64,000 nucleotides of DNA. Source: Parvibaculum sp040216885. GTDB taxonomy: Bacteria > Pseudomonadota > Alphaproteobacteria > Parvibaculales > Parvibaculaceae. The stretch is from NCBI GenBank assembly GCA_040216885.1, contig JAVJOG010000027.1, positions 124,001 to 188,000 on the forward strand, given 5' to 3'. A program made the translations under genes and the position numbers. The notes under the pieces are model-generated. The model saw only the letters and a list, made by a program, of their open reading frames with translations. It ran no database searches and had not been told where the DNA came from. Shown here piece after piece: positions 50,737 to 59,811 of the stretch (position 1 is its first letter; the number at the start of each line of letters is the position of its first letter).

Positions 50737-51927
50737 TCAGTCACGCGCAATACACATGGCAATGCCCATACCGCCGCCGATGCAGAGCGTCGCAAGACCC
50801 TTCTTGGCGTCCCGCTTCTCCATCTCATGCAGCAGCGTCACCAGCACGCGCGCGCCGGATGCGCCGATCGGATGGCCGATGGCGATAGCGCCGCCATTGA
50901 CATTGACCTTGGATACATCCCAGCCGAGATCCTTGTTGACCGCCAGCGCCTGTGCGGCAAACGCCTCGTTGGCCTCGACGAGATCGAGATCGTCGGGCGA
51001 CCAGCCGGCTTGTTTCAACGCCGCGCGCGAGGCTGGGATCGGACCTGTGCCCATCACCGCCGGATCGACGCCGGCATGCGCCCAGGAGACGATCCGCCCC
51101 ATGACCTTGCGGCCTTCCTTTTTTGCGCGTTCGGCGCTCATCAGCACCACCGCAGCCGCGCCGTCATTGATGCCGGAGGCATTGGCCGCCGTGACCGAAC
51201 CGCCTTCCTTCTGGAAAGCCGGCTTCAGCCCTTTGATGCCTTCGAGCGTGACGCCTGACTTGATGTATTCGTCCGTATCGACAATCGTATCGCCCTTGCG
51301 TGTCTTGATCGTGACGGGCGCGATCTCGTCCTTGAACTTGCCGGCCTTCTGCGCGGCTTCGGCCTTGTTCTGCGAGGCGACCGCAAAGGCGTCCTGCTCC
51401 TCGCGCGTGATCTGCCAGCGCGCGGCGACGTTCTCGGCGGTCTGCCCCATATGGTAGCCGTTGAAGGCATCCCACAGCCCGTCCTTGATCATCGTGTCGG
51501 CGAAATCGAGCGCCCCCATCTTTTGCCCGGCCCGCAAATAGGCCGAGTGATGCGCCTGGCTCATGCTCTCCTGCCCGCCGGCGACCACGATCTCGCTGTC
51601 GCCATTGACGATCGCCTGAAAGCCGAGCGCGACGGCGCGCAGGCCCGAACCGCAGAGCTGGTTGACGCTCCAGGCCGGCACTTCGACCGGCAGCCCGGCA
51701 TTGATCGCGGCCTGACGGGCGGGGTTCTGCCCCTGACCGGCCTGCAGGATCTGGCCCAGAATGACTTCGGAAATCTGCGCCTTGTCGACGCCGGCGCGCT
51801 CGATCGCCGCGGCGACGGCAATGCGGCCAAGCTCGTGGGCCGGCAAGCCGGACAAGGAGCCGTTAAACGCGCCGACGGGCGTACGCGCCGCGCCGACAAT
51901 CACCACCTCGGTACCGGATTTGCTCAT
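50737..51927 (-). CDS. phaA: Acetyl-CoA acetyltransferase (beta-ketothiolase)
   Basis: 396 residues. Nucleophile Cys in NQLCGSGLRAVALG, His in GGAIAIGHPIGASGAR and the second Cys in LCIGGGMG, the thiolase triad. It condenses two acetyl-CoA to acetoacetyl-CoA, feeding PhaB and also the ethylmalonyl-CoA pathway. ATG 51927 is best spaced from GGGAG; ATG 51930 is adjacent. Divergent from phaR. Confidence 0.95.
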   Translation of the reverse strand: MSKSGTEVVIVGAARTPVGAFNGSLSGLPAHELGRIAVAAAIERAGVDKAQISEVILGQILQAGQGQNPARQAAINAGLPVEVPAWSVNQLCGSGLRAVALGFQAIVNGDSEIVVAGGQESMSQAHHSAYLRAGQKMGALDFADTMIKDGLWDAFNGYHMGQTAENVAARWQITREEQDAFAVASQNKAEAAQKAGKFKDEIAPVTIKTRKGDTIVDTDEYIKSGVTLEGIKGLKPAFQKEGGSVTAANASGINDGAAAVVLMSAERAKKEGRKVMGRIVSWAHAGVDPAVMGTGPIPASRAALKQAGWSPDDLDLVEANEAFAAQALAVNKDLGWDVSKVNVNGGAIAIGHPIGASGARVLVTLLHEMEKRDAKKGLATLCIGGGMGIAMCIARD

Positions 51928-52036
51928 CATTGGCTCCCTGAACCCCTGCCGGAAAAACGACCGGGAAAAATAATAGGCTTCCGATCCGCCACCGCCACCG
52001 GACAGCTTGCCTGCCGCGGCCGGGTCGCCGATTTCT

Positions 52037-52068
52037 TTGCATCGCAATGCGGGGCTTGCGCAGCGCAA
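52037..52068. promoter_or_regulatory. TTGC/GCAA palindromes in the phaA-phaR divergent region
   Basis: TTGC-N3-GCAA (52037-52047) and TTGCGC-A-GCGCAA (52056-52068) lie side by side. PhaR proteins are known to bind TGC-rich palindromes, so these are candidate PhaR operators for phaAB and phaR. The 260-base gap holds no gene. Confidence 0.45.
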
Positions 52069-52187
52069 CAATACCGCGTCACAATGCCGAAGGACAGGGG
52101 GTCAGGGGCCCCAGCGACGCCGAACGGCGACCGTCCGGGATAAAAACAGCCCCGGCGCAACAACACGTAAGCAAGAGAGTGGAAACC

Positions 52188-52805
52188 GTGGCCAAAAAGA
52201 CATCATCCACGGACGATGACGTCATCGTTATCAAGAAATACGCAAACCGGCGCCTCTACAACACGGCAACCTCGAGTTATGTGACGCTAGAGCATCTCTG
52301 CGAAATGGTGAAGCAGAGCAAGGAGTTCGTGGTTCGCGACGCCAAGACGGGCGAGGACATCACCCGCTCGGTGCTGACGCAAATCATTTTCGAGGAAGAA
52401 GGCAAGGGGCAGAACCTGCTGCCGATCAATTTTCTGCGCCAGCTGATCCGCTTCTACGGCGACAGCCTGCAGAGCTTTATTCCCTCCTATCTTGAAATGA
52501 GCATGAACAGCTTTTCCAAGGAGCAGGAGAAGCTGCGCAACCGCGTTGTCGGCGCACTGGGCGGCCGCGAAAGGCTCGGCCAGTTCGAGGACCAGATTCG
52601 CCAGAATCTCGAAGTCTTCGACAATGCAATACGCATGTTCTCGCCCTTCGGACGCGGCGGCTCAAACGTCGAACGCGAGTCGAAAGAGCCGGCCAAGTCG
52701 GAAAAACCGGCGGAGAAAAGCGGCGCGCGCGAAAGCGAACTCGACGAACTGAAACGCCAGATCGCGCTTATGCAGGCGCAGCTCGAAGCCTTGTCGAAGA
52801 AATAG
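52188..52805 (+). CDS. phaR: Polyhydroxyalkanoate synthesis repressor PhaR
   Basis: 205 residues. N-terminal DNA-binding PHB_acc_N domain (VIVIKKYANRRLYNTATSSYVTLEHL, cited in part), then the PHB_acc region and a C-terminal coiled coil (ELDELKRQIALMQAQLEAL). PhaR senses PHB by binding the granule and represses phasin and pha genes. GTG 52188 gives MAKKTSSTDD; the frame upstream is open but lacks family sequence. The last 38 bases overlap the convergent EAL gene. Confidence 0.92.
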   Translation: MAKKTSSTDDDVIVIKKYANRRLYNTATSSYVTLEHLCEMVKQSKEFVVRDAKTGEDITRSVLTQIIFEEEGKGQNLLPINFLRQLIRFYGDSLQSFIPSYLEMSMNSFSKEQEKLRNRVVGALGGRERLGQFEDQIRQNLEVFDNAIRMFSPFGRGGSNVERESKEPAKSEKPAEKSGARESELDELKRQIALMQAQLEALSKK

Positions 52806-54534
52806 CGCCCGAGCCCCGCGCGGCCGGCAGAGCCATGACCGGCTCGCCCAAATAGAAGCCCTGCAGATACTCAACGCCAAGATTGCGCAACATCTCGACT
52901 TCCTCCGCATTGCTGACCCATTCGGCAACTGTCGGCAGATTGAAATTGTGCGCCAGGTCGACCAGCGTACGCACGAAGAACTGATTGTCGCGATTATTCA
53001 CCAGGTCGATCACGAAGGAACCGTCGATCTTGACCAGATCGACATCGAGCGTCTTGAGATTGCGGAACGACGTATAACCGGCGCCGAAATCGTCGATGGC
53101 GATTTGGCAGCCGAGATCGCGGAAGCCGGCAACGAATTCGGTCAATTCCCCGATCTCGTGGATCGCCACCGTCTCGGTAATCTCGATGACCAGACGCTCG
53201 GCGAATCCGGGGGCCGCATGAAGATGCGCGGCAAGCGTGTCGCGCCACAGCCTGTCGCCAATGGTCCGGCCCGAAATATTGAGCGACAGCTTGACGTCGT
53301 CGCGCTCGCGCAGCGTATCGACCGCGAGTTCCATCACCCGATAGTCAAGCAACCCGATCAGGCCGAGCTTCTCCGCCACCGGAACGAAATGCCCCGCCGG
53401 AACGATGGTGCCGTCGGGCCGCTCCATCCGCACAAGACATTCATGCAGCGCAGGATCGCCGGTGCGAGCATCGACGATCGGCTGATAGGCGACGCGGATG
53501 CGCCGGTCGTTGAGCGCGGTGATGAGTTCGTCGGCAACATTGATGTTGCGCAGCCGGGTCTTCTCGCGCTCGCGCGACGGCGCGTAAATGACATGCGAAT
53601 TGCGCAGTTTCTGCTTGGCCGAAACCAGTGCCTCCTCGGCGCGTGCAAGCGCCTGGTCGACACTGGACGCGTGCCCCGGAAGCGCGATCGAACCGGCGGA
53701 CACGGTGACGGCGACCGGCCCGCGCGCCGTGACGACCACGCGGTCGCGCACCTCGGCGAGAAGCCTTTCGCAAACGTCGCTGAGGCGCTCCTCGGTGCAG
53801 TTGTTGAGAACGAGACCGAACTTGTTGCCGGCATAGCGCCCGAGAGAGTCGCCGCGCCGGGCAAGGCCACTGAGTCGTTCGCCGATGCAGACGATCACTT
53901 CGTCGGCAACGTCGAAGCCGAATGCGTCGTTGATCAGCTCCAGATTGTCGACCGCAAGCAGCAGGAAAGCGGAATTCTGGCGGCCACGCTGCGCCGCGAT
54001 CAATGCCTCGCCGAGCGCCTCTTTCAACCGCACGCGATTGAGCAGACCGGTCAGCTCGTCATATGTCGAAAGACGCACCAGCACCGCTTCGCGGTTGTGA
54101 CGTTCGTCGATCGCCCGCATGACGCCAACCGCATGAGCCGGCGTTCCATCTTCACCGGCAAACCAGCGGCCGCGGTCCTCAATCCAGCGCATCCCGCCGA
54201 AATCGTCGCGAATCTGATACTCGAGTTCATAGAGGACGCCTTGGCCGGTATCGCTCTCGCGCGAAAGGCAGATGCGCTCATAACGGCTCGGACCGTCAAG
54301 CGCGATCCGCGCCGCAAAGTCGCGATGCGTCGCGATCGCCGAAATATCGGAAATGCCGAAAAGCATGCCGGCGCCCGGACCCCAGTCGAGACGATCGTCG
54401 CCGATCGACCAGCGATAGGCTGCATCGCCCACCGCCGTCACGGCACCGTTCAGCAGATCGTTCGGCTGCGCTTCGTACCCGTTGAAGCCCGACGTCCCAC
54501 CGACTCTGCGCGCATCCTGCGTCTTCGAGTCCAC
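52768..54534 (-). CDS. PAS-GGDEF-EAL protein: c-di-GMP phosphodiesterase with degenerate GGDEF
   Basis: 588 residues: PAS-like sensor (about 25-145), GGDEF domain (about 150-310) and EAL domain (about 325-575). The GGDEF signature is AGNKF, so cyclase activity is unlikely, though an RxxD inhibitory-site-like motif (RRGD) lies five residues before it. The EAL residues are all present: Glu in ECLVR, Asn in SLNISG, Glu in IEITET, Asp-Asp in IDDFGAG, Lys in VKIDG and Gln in YLQGFYLG. Hydrolysis of c-di-GMP is expected. GTG 54534 was chosen for its GGGAG seven bases upstream; the frame remains open to 54858, but that part crosses an AT-rich promoter-like region. Confidence 0.83.
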   Translation of the reverse strand: MDSKTQDARRVGGTSGFNGYEAQPNDLLNGAVTAVGDAAYRWSIGDDRLDWGPGAGMLFGISDISAIATHRDFAARIALDGPSRYERICLSRESDTGQGVLYELEYQIRDDFGGMRWIEDRGRWFAGEDGTPAHAVGVMRAIDERHNREAVLVRLSTYDELTGLLNRVRLKEALGEALIAAQRGRQNSAFLLLAVDNLELINDAFGFDVADEVIVCIGERLSGLARRGDSLGRYAGNKFGLVLNNCTEERLSDVCERLLAEVRDRVVVTARGPVAVTVSAGSIALPGHASSVDQALARAEEALVSAKQKLRNSHVIYAPSREREKTRLRNINVADELITALNDRRIRVAYQPIVDARTGDPALHECLVRMERPDGTIVPAGHFVPVAEKLGLIGLLDYRVMELAVDTLRERDDVKLSLNISGRTIGDRLWRDTLAAHLHAAPGFAERLVIEITETVAIHEIGELTEFVAGFRDLGCQIAIDDFGAGYTSFRNLKTLDVDLVKIDGSFVIDLVNNRDNQFFVRTLVDLAHNFNLPTVAEWVSNAEEVEMLRNLGVEYLQGFYLGEPVMALPAARGSGAISSTRLRAAPA

Positions 54535-54838
54535 AACACCACTCCCGCCGCACCCAAATGCCCGGACATTCGGGGCATCGTCGCCGTTTCCCGAGGCGCC
54601 CTTCTGGACGTCTGGAACAGCCGATAATCGCGCGGCGGCAGTTAAGATTTCGAGAAGCGTTTTAACAACTAAACCTTTAAATATATTGGTTAATTCGACG
54701 ATTCTGTATCGTTTCGGCGCGCCTCCGCCTCCCCTCGGCGCGAATCGCGTGGCAAACTTCTTGCTGCGTCGCTGGAGAGCGGCAAACCGCAAGGGCACAG
54801 CCAGCCACGAGACAGCATGTGAGAAGGCAAGGCGCCGG
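54535..54838. other. Divergent intergenic region with an AT-rich core
   Basis: This 304-base gap separates the EAL gene (minus) from a small hypothetical gene (plus). Bases 54641-54710 are strikingly AT-rich for this genome (runs such as TTTAAATATATTGG) and probably contain promoters for both sides. I recognise no RNA gene or repeat. Confidence 0.5.
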
Positions 54839-55183
54839 ATGACGAAGATCGAACGCATGACGAATTCGCAGACGACGCTGCCCGCACCGCGAAGGCAGGC
54901 TGACGCGGCGGCGCGTTCGCGATCTGTCGAGCCCGTGCGTTCGCCGGACGCGCGCGCGCCGCGACAGTCCCATGCCGCGCTCGGCCGGCTGCCGCTCGGC
55001 GCGACACGGCCCGTTGCGGGTTTTCTCGCGCAATATGTCGACCAGCACTGGCACTGGCCTTACTCGCCGTCCCGCAAACAGGAAAAGCGCCAGCGCGCCG
55101 CGACGGCCTATATCGACGCCGATACGCTGCCCGACCTGCTGGTCGAAGCGCTGCGCCTGCCGAGGCTCGAACGCAAACTCTGA
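54839..55183 (+). CDS. Hypothetical protein
   Basis: 114 residues from ATG 54839; ATG 54857 is an alternative and neither has a clear ribosome-binding site. The first half is Arg/Pro/Ala-rich and probably disordered. The second half has an ordered-looking stretch with aromatic VAGFLAQYVDQHWHWPYSP and a Leu-rich end (TLPDLLVEALRLPRLERKL). No domain or signal peptide recognised. Placed between an EAL protein and a convergent XRE gene three bases away. Confidence 0.5.
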   Translation: MTKIERMTNSQTTLPAPRRQADAAARSRSVEPVRSPDARAPRQSHAALGRLPLGATRPVAGFLAQYVDQHWHWPYSPSRKQEKRQRAATAYIDADTLPDLLVEALRLPRLERKL

Positions 55184-55186
55184 ACT

Positions 55187-55531
55187 TCAATTTCCCCGCG
55201 TTGCCAGAACGAGCGATTGCAGATCGGCGATCGCACGCTCGATGCGCGTCAGCCGCGCGTCGATTTCGGCAAGCCGGTTGGCAAACCCCGCCTCGCCCGC
55301 CGGCGGCGGCGCGGGCGTCGCGACACCGGCCCTGCTGACAATGTCGGCAGCCGGTACGTCAAGTAACCGCGCCAGCATCGCCACCTGATTGGGCGTGACC
55401 TCGCGCTGATCCTTCCAGATTTCATCGACATCCCGGCGCGAAAGTCCAAGCGCCGCGGCCACGTCGTCGCGCGTCAGGCCCGTCGCAGCCAGCCGTTCGT
55501 CGAACCATTCCTGATCGAAGAAAAGCGCCAT
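55187..55531 (-). CDS. XRE-type helix-turn-helix protein with C-terminal coiled coil
   Basis: 114 residues. Residues about 15-65 form an XRE-like helix-turn-helix (GLTRDDVAAALGLSRRDVDEIWKDQ, cited in part), then a Pro/Ala linker and an amphipathic helix (RLAEIDARLTRIERAIADLQSLV) suited to dimerisation. ATG 55531 (MALFFDQEWFDERL) lies seven bases after the enoyl-CoA hydratase pseudogene, which reads in the same direction. Target genes unknown. Confidence 0.77.
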   Translation of the reverse strand: MALFFDQEWFDERLAATGLTRDDVAAALGLSRRDVDEIWKDQREVTPNQVAMLARLLDVPAADIVSRAGVATPAPPPAGEAGFANRLAEIDARLTRIERAIADLQSLVLATRGN

Positions 55532-55538
55532 GCCCGCC

Positions 55539-56260
55539 TCAACGTCCCTTGAATTCCGGCGCGCGCTTTTCAAGGAAACTGCGCGCACCCTCGCGGTGGT
55601 CTTCCGTTTCAAACAGTCTGCCGAGCGTCGCGCTGACCCAGCTGCCGATCTCGCGCAGATCGCCATAAGAGGTGCGTCGCAAGCCGTCTTTCATGTAGCG
55701 CAGCGCCTCGCCTGCATCAATAACGCCGCCGGTGAAAAGGAGCTTGGCCGCCCTGGCCGGGCCGACGATCGCCGGCAGCCGCCACAGCCGCCGACATCGG
55801 AAATCAAACCGCGCTTGATGAATATCTCGCCGAACTTCGCCTGCTCCGAGGCGATGCGCATGTCCGCAAACAGCGTCGGCTCCATACCCCAGCCGCCAGC
55901 CGCGCCGTTGACGGCGGCAATCGCCGGACGGTCGCATTCGAGCACAGCGACAGCGGCCGGCGTCGGCTCGGGCCGCACGGCCGTCAGCCGCGCGACGCTC
56001 TTGTCATGCTGCTCGCCCGTCATCGTTTCCTTGACGTCCTCGCCGGAACAGAAGGCGGGATCGGCGCCCGTGACGACGACGCAGCGCACATCCGGATCGG
56101 CCGAGGCCGCCCGAAAGGCCGCTTCCGCCTCGTCATAGGCGCGCCGGTTGAGCGCATTGCGCCGTTCCGGGCGGTTGATCGTGACGATCGCCACGTGATC
56201 GCGAACTTCGTAGAGAACGCAGGTGAAATCCGCCGGAGCGATTCGTTCTCCCTTCGCCAT
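55539..56260 (-). pseudogene. Enoyl-CoA hydratase/isomerase gene, frameshifted and internally shortened
   Basis: Starts well (GGGAGG before ATG 56260; MAKGERIAPADF) and reads as a crotonase through NGAAGGWGMEPTLFADMRIA and IKRGLISDVGG. At about 55787 one base is missing: the next residues expected, LWRLPAIVGPARAAKLLF, continue in the neighbouring frame to a normal end at 55539. In addition, GGVIDAGEALR joins directly to YMKDGLRRTSYGD, where relatives have about 25-30 more residues. One frameshift plus a deletion makes a real pseudogene more likely than a single sequencing error. The original product would have hydrated or isomerised an enoyl-CoA. Confidence 0.82.
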
Positions 56261-56306
56261 CCTGTCCTCCCTTGTCTCGCTGCGTGCGCGAAAATTCCTG
56301 GGTCGA

Positions 56307-57110
56307 CTATTTGAAATCGCCCAGTGCATCCGCGCCGGCGTCGCCGAGCTTCGAACCACCGTCGCAATCGACGATGGTGCCGGTGATGTATTTTGCGTTA
56401 TCCGTCGAAAGAAAAAGCGCCGTGTCGGCGATGTCGGTCTTGGTTCCGTAGTCACGCAACGCAATGCGCGACTTGATCAGTTTTTCGGCCTCCGCCGACG
56501 GCGCCAGCCGCGCCATGCCTTCCGTATCGGCGATTGGCCCCGGCGAAATCGCGTTGACCCGCACACCGGCCGGACCCCACTCCATAGCAAGACATTTGGT
56601 CAGCATGTTGATCCCGGCCTTGGCCGCGCAAACATGGGCCTGAAAGAGCGACGGATTGACCGCCTGCGGCGCCGTGATCGAAATCAGCGAGGCACCTGGA
56701 CGGTTGAGATACTGGAAGGACGCACGCAGCACGTTGAACGTGCCGATGAGATCGATATCGACGACGGTCTTGAAGCCGTTGGACGACATGCCCAGCGCCG
56801 GCGCGACGAAATTTCCGGCAGCGCCCGAAATCACGATGTCGAACTTGCCGAGACGGTCATGGGCCTGTTTCATCGCCGTATCGACCGAGTTGAAATCGCG
56901 CACGTCGGCCGCCATGCCGATCGCCTCGAAACCTTCATCCGTGATCGTCCGCGCGGCGGCGATGATTTTCTCGTGGTTGCGGCTGATAAGCGCGATTTTG
57001 GCGCCCGCCCGCGCAAAATGCTGCGCGATCCCGAGATTGATGCCGCTGGACGCGCCGGCGACGAAAGCGGTCTTGCCCGCCAGTACTCTTTCCTTGAACG
57101 CGTCCTGCAT
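56307..57110 (-). CDS. SDR oxidoreductase resembling 2,4-dienoyl-CoA reductase
   Basis: 267 residues. NAD(P)-binding GASSGINLGIAQHFARAG and SGAAGNF. Instead of the classic Tyr-x3-Lys it has HVCAAKAGINMLTKCLAMEWGP, with Lys kept and Tyr absent, as in peroxisomal-type 2,4-dienoyl-CoA reductases; SPGPIADTEGM also fits that group. It would help degrade unsaturated fatty acids. Adjacent to the broken enoyl-CoA hydratase, 46 bases apart on the same strand, so one fatty-acid operon is likely. Confidence 0.8.
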   Translation of the reverse strand: MQDAFKERVLAGKTAFVAGASSGINLGIAQHFARAGAKIALISRNHEKIIAAARTITDEGFEAIGMAADVRDFNSVDTAMKQAHDRLGKFDIVISGAAGNFVAPALGMSSNGFKTVVDIDLIGTFNVLRASFQYLNRPGASLISITAPQAVNPSLFQAHVCAAKAGINMLTKCLAMEWGPAGVRVNAISPGPIADTEGMARLAPSAEAEKLIKSRIALRDYGTKTDIADTALFLSTDNAKYITGTIVDCDGGSKLGDAGADALGDFK

Positions 57111-57208
57111 GGGAACCTCCGTAATTCAACGTTTTGCCTGCACGCGATTACCGGTCGCGCGCTCGCATCAAGCCCTTATTTGATCGCATCCGCAAGCCTG
57201 CAGGGCAT

Positions 57209-57237
57209 TTGTGGCCGCCTCGCCAACGCACTAGACT
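57209..57237 (+). promoter_or_regulatory. Candidate promoter for the alpha/beta hydrolase
   Basis: TTGTGG (57209-57214), 17-base spacer, TAGACT (57232-57237), 69 bases before the ATG. Confidence 0.4.
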
Positions 57238-57305
57238 GACGCACTGGCGACGCCTTCTGCAACGGAAGACTGGGACCGGCGGCGTATCGGAGAGATTGCG
57301 GCATC

Positions 57306-58382
57306 ATGGCTTTCTTGAAGGGCTTTGGAATACTGGCGGCGGCCGTGCTGCTCATCATGTCGATGAGCTTTTGGGCGGCAGGCAAGGCGCGTCCCGCGCT
57401 CGATGCGGCGGCGCGCGCCGCGCTGACGGCGGAAGGCGCGGCATACGACTTCATTGAATTGTCCGGCGGCACCGTTCACTATCGCCTCGAAGGCCGCGAG
57501 GATGCGCCGCTCGTCGTTCTGGTTCACGGCTTCTCGACGCCGTCATTCGTCTGGAACGACCATATCGCGCCGTTGACCGACGCCGGCTACCGGGTTCTCG
57601 CCTACGACAATTTCGGGCGCGGTCTGTCCGACCGCCCCGCCGCGGTCTACGACGCCGACCTCTTTGACCGGCAGCTCACCGAATTGCTGGAAGCGCTCGG
57701 CATCAACCGCCGCGTCGATCTCGTCGGCTATTCGATGGGCGGCGCCATCGCGACGATTTTCGCCGCACGCCATCCCGAGCGCGTCCGTTCGCTGGCGCTG
57801 ATTGCACCGGCCGGCCTCGGCATCAAGACGAACGGCGGCATGGACATGCTGCGCCGGCCCCTGATCGGCGATTGGATCATGCGCCTCTTCGATGCGCGGA
57901 TTTCCTACAATGCCGCCGCGGTGGAAGCAAAAAGCGCGCCCAACCCCGGTGCCTTTCTGGCCAACTTCAACCGCCAGCTCGAATATCGCGGGTATGGCGA
58001 CGCACTGCTCTCGACGCTGCGCCACTATCCGCTCGGCGCGGCGCATGACGCGTTCGCGGTGGCCGGCCGTTCGCCGCGCCCCATTCTCGTCATCTGGGGC
58101 GAGGCGGACGAAACCGTCCCCTTTGACCATGCAACACAACTGATCGAACTGATGCCGCAGGCGCAGCTTCGTTCCTATCCGGGCATGGGGCACAACATCA
58201 CCTTTGCCCAGGCGCCGCTGGTAAGCCGCCTGCTAACCGATTTTCTGGCCGTGCAGGGCACACGCGTGACATCCGGCGGTGCCGCCGGCAAGCCGCGCGG
58301 ACCGCTTGCCCGCATGGAAGCGCGTGAATGCGCAAGTTGCGGTCCCGGCGACGAGGGCCTGTCCGAACCGACACTGCCCTGA
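57306..58382 (+). CDS. Membrane-anchored alpha/beta hydrolase
   Basis: 358 residues with one N-terminal hydrophobic segment (about 5-25) that may act as anchor or signal. The triad is intact: Ser in GYSMGGAIA, Asp in GEADETVP, His in GMGHNITF, with HGFSTPSF for the oxyanion hole. A Cys-containing tail (ECASCGPGDEG) extends beyond the usual fold. Substrate unknown; lipase/esterase-like. pabB follows after 31 bases. Confidence 0.82.
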   Translation: MAFLKGFGILAAAVLLIMSMSFWAAGKARPALDAAARAALTAEGAAYDFIELSGGTVHYRLEGREDAPLVVLVHGFSTPSFVWNDHIAPLTDAGYRVLAYDNFGRGLSDRPAAVYDADLFDRQLTELLEALGINRRVDLVGYSMGGAIATIFAARHPERVRSLALIAPAGLGIKTNGGMDMLRRPLIGDWIMRLFDARISYNAAAVEAKSAPNPGAFLANFNRQLEYRGYGDALLSTLRHYPLGAAHDAFAVAGRSPRPILVIWGEADETVPFDHATQLIELMPQAQLRSYPGMGHNITFAQAPLVSRLLTDFLAVQGTRVTSGGAAGKPRGPLARMEARECASCGPGDEGLSEPTLP

Positions 58383-58413
58383 CACGGGCCATCTGAGGAA
58401 AGCGAAGCTCGAC

Positions 58414-59811
58414 GTGACCGAACCGCTCGTTCAGGAATTGGCGTGGCGTGCGCCGCACGAGGCGTTTCAAGCCTTTGCGAACGAACCCTTCGCGCTTTTT
58501 CTCGACAGCGCGACGGCCGGACCGGATCGCAATCCCGCATTGCATGGCCGCTGGAGCTTCATCGCCGCCGATCCTCTCGACAGGTTGAGCTTGCGCATCG
58601 CCGACGATCCCGCGCCCTTCGAAACATTGAAGACAAAACTGGCGGCATGGCCAGCCCTCTCCATACCGGCCGGCTTGCCTCCCTTCATCGGCGGCGCGGC
58701 CGGATTTTTCGGCTACGGGCTCGGCCGGACACTGGAACGCCTGCCGCCCGAAGCCCCGCCCTTCGCGGTCGACGATCAGAACCTTCCCGACATGGCGCTC
58801 GGTTTCTACGACGCGGTGCTGGCCTTCGACATGATCGAACGCAGCGCCCTGCTCGTCTCGACCGGGGCGCCGGAACGTGCTGCCCGTCTGCGCGCGCGAT
58901 ATGAAGCGGCTGAACCGTCGCGTCGAACTCGGCATGCGGCGCCCGCCGCGATTACCTCGAACTTCACACGCGCCGCCTACGAACGGGCCGTCGCGCGCGT
59001 GATCGACTACATCCATGCCGGCGACATTTTTCAGGCCAACCTTTCCCAGCGCTTCGAGGCGCGCCTCGCAGACGATGACACGCCCTATGCGCTTTACCTC
59101 CGGTTGCGCACGGCGAGCCCGGCGCCCTTCGGCGCCTTCTTCAATTTCGGCGACGGCACGATCCTCTCTTCCTCGCCCGAACGCTTTCTTGCCTGCCGCG
59201 ACGGCAGGGTCGAAACACGGCCGATCAAGGGCACGAGACCGCGCGGGCTGTCCCCGGAGGAAGATCGGCGCCTCGCCGCCGAACTGATGGCATCCGAAAA
59301 GGACCGCGCCGAAAACGTGATGATCGTCGACCTGCTGCGCAACGACATTTCGCGCGTCTGCGCCGACGGCTCGGTGACGGTCGAAAAGCTCTGCGCGCTT
59401 GAAAGCTTCGCCAACGTTCATCATCTGGTGTCGACGGTTCGCGGACAGTTGAAAGCGGACGCAACACCGGCCGATCTGCTGGCCGCCTGCTTCCCCGGCG
59501 GTTCAATCACCGGCGCACCGAAGCTGCGTGCGATGGAAATCGTCGCGGAACTGGAGCCGACGGCACGCGGGCCCTATTGCGGCGCCATCGGCTATCTGGG
59601 CGCCGACGGCACGATGGATACCTCGATCGCCATCCGTACCATGACCGTCAAGAACCGGCGTGTGACATTCCAGGCCGGTGGCGGCATCGTCGCGGATTCC
59701 GATCCGGCGGCCGAATACGAGGAAACGCTCGCCAAGGCCCGCGACATGCGGCATGTACTGGAGGATACCGGGGAAACCGCGGCATCCACCGCGGCCGGAG
59801 CGCGCGCATGA
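58414..59811 (+). CDS. pabB: Aminodeoxychorismate synthase component I
   Basis: 465 residues of the chorismate-binding family. Motifs: AGDIFQANLSQRFE, SSSPERFLACRDGRVETRPIKGTRPRG (cited in part), EKDRAENVMIVDLLRNDISRV and PGGSITGAPKLRAMEI. The PIKGT lysine marks PabB rather than TrpE. It aminates chorismate to 4-amino-4-deoxychorismate for folate. GTG 58414 is the likely start; the frame is open upstream. The stop overlaps pabA by ATGA. Confidence 0.9.
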   Translation: MTEPLVQELAWRAPHEAFQAFANEPFALFLDSATAGPDRNPALHGRWSFIAADPLDRLSLRIADDPAPFETLKTKLAAWPALSIPAGLPPFIGGAAGFFGYGLGRTLERLPPEAPPFAVDDQNLPDMALGFYDAVLAFDMIERSALLVSTGAPERAARLRARYEAAEPSRRTRHAAPAAITSNFTRAAYERAVARVIDYIHAGDIFQANLSQRFEARLADDDTPYALYLRLRTASPAPFGAFFNFGDGTILSSSPERFLACRDGRVETRPIKGTRPRGLSPEEDRRLAAELMASEKDRAENVMIVDLLRNDISRVCADGSVTVEKLCALESFANVHHLVSTVRGQLKADATPADLLAACFPGGSITGAPKLRAMEIVAELEPTARGPYCGAIGYLGADGTMDTSIAIRTMTVKNRRVTFQAGGGIVADSDPAAEYEETLAKARDMRHVLEDTGETAASTAAGARA

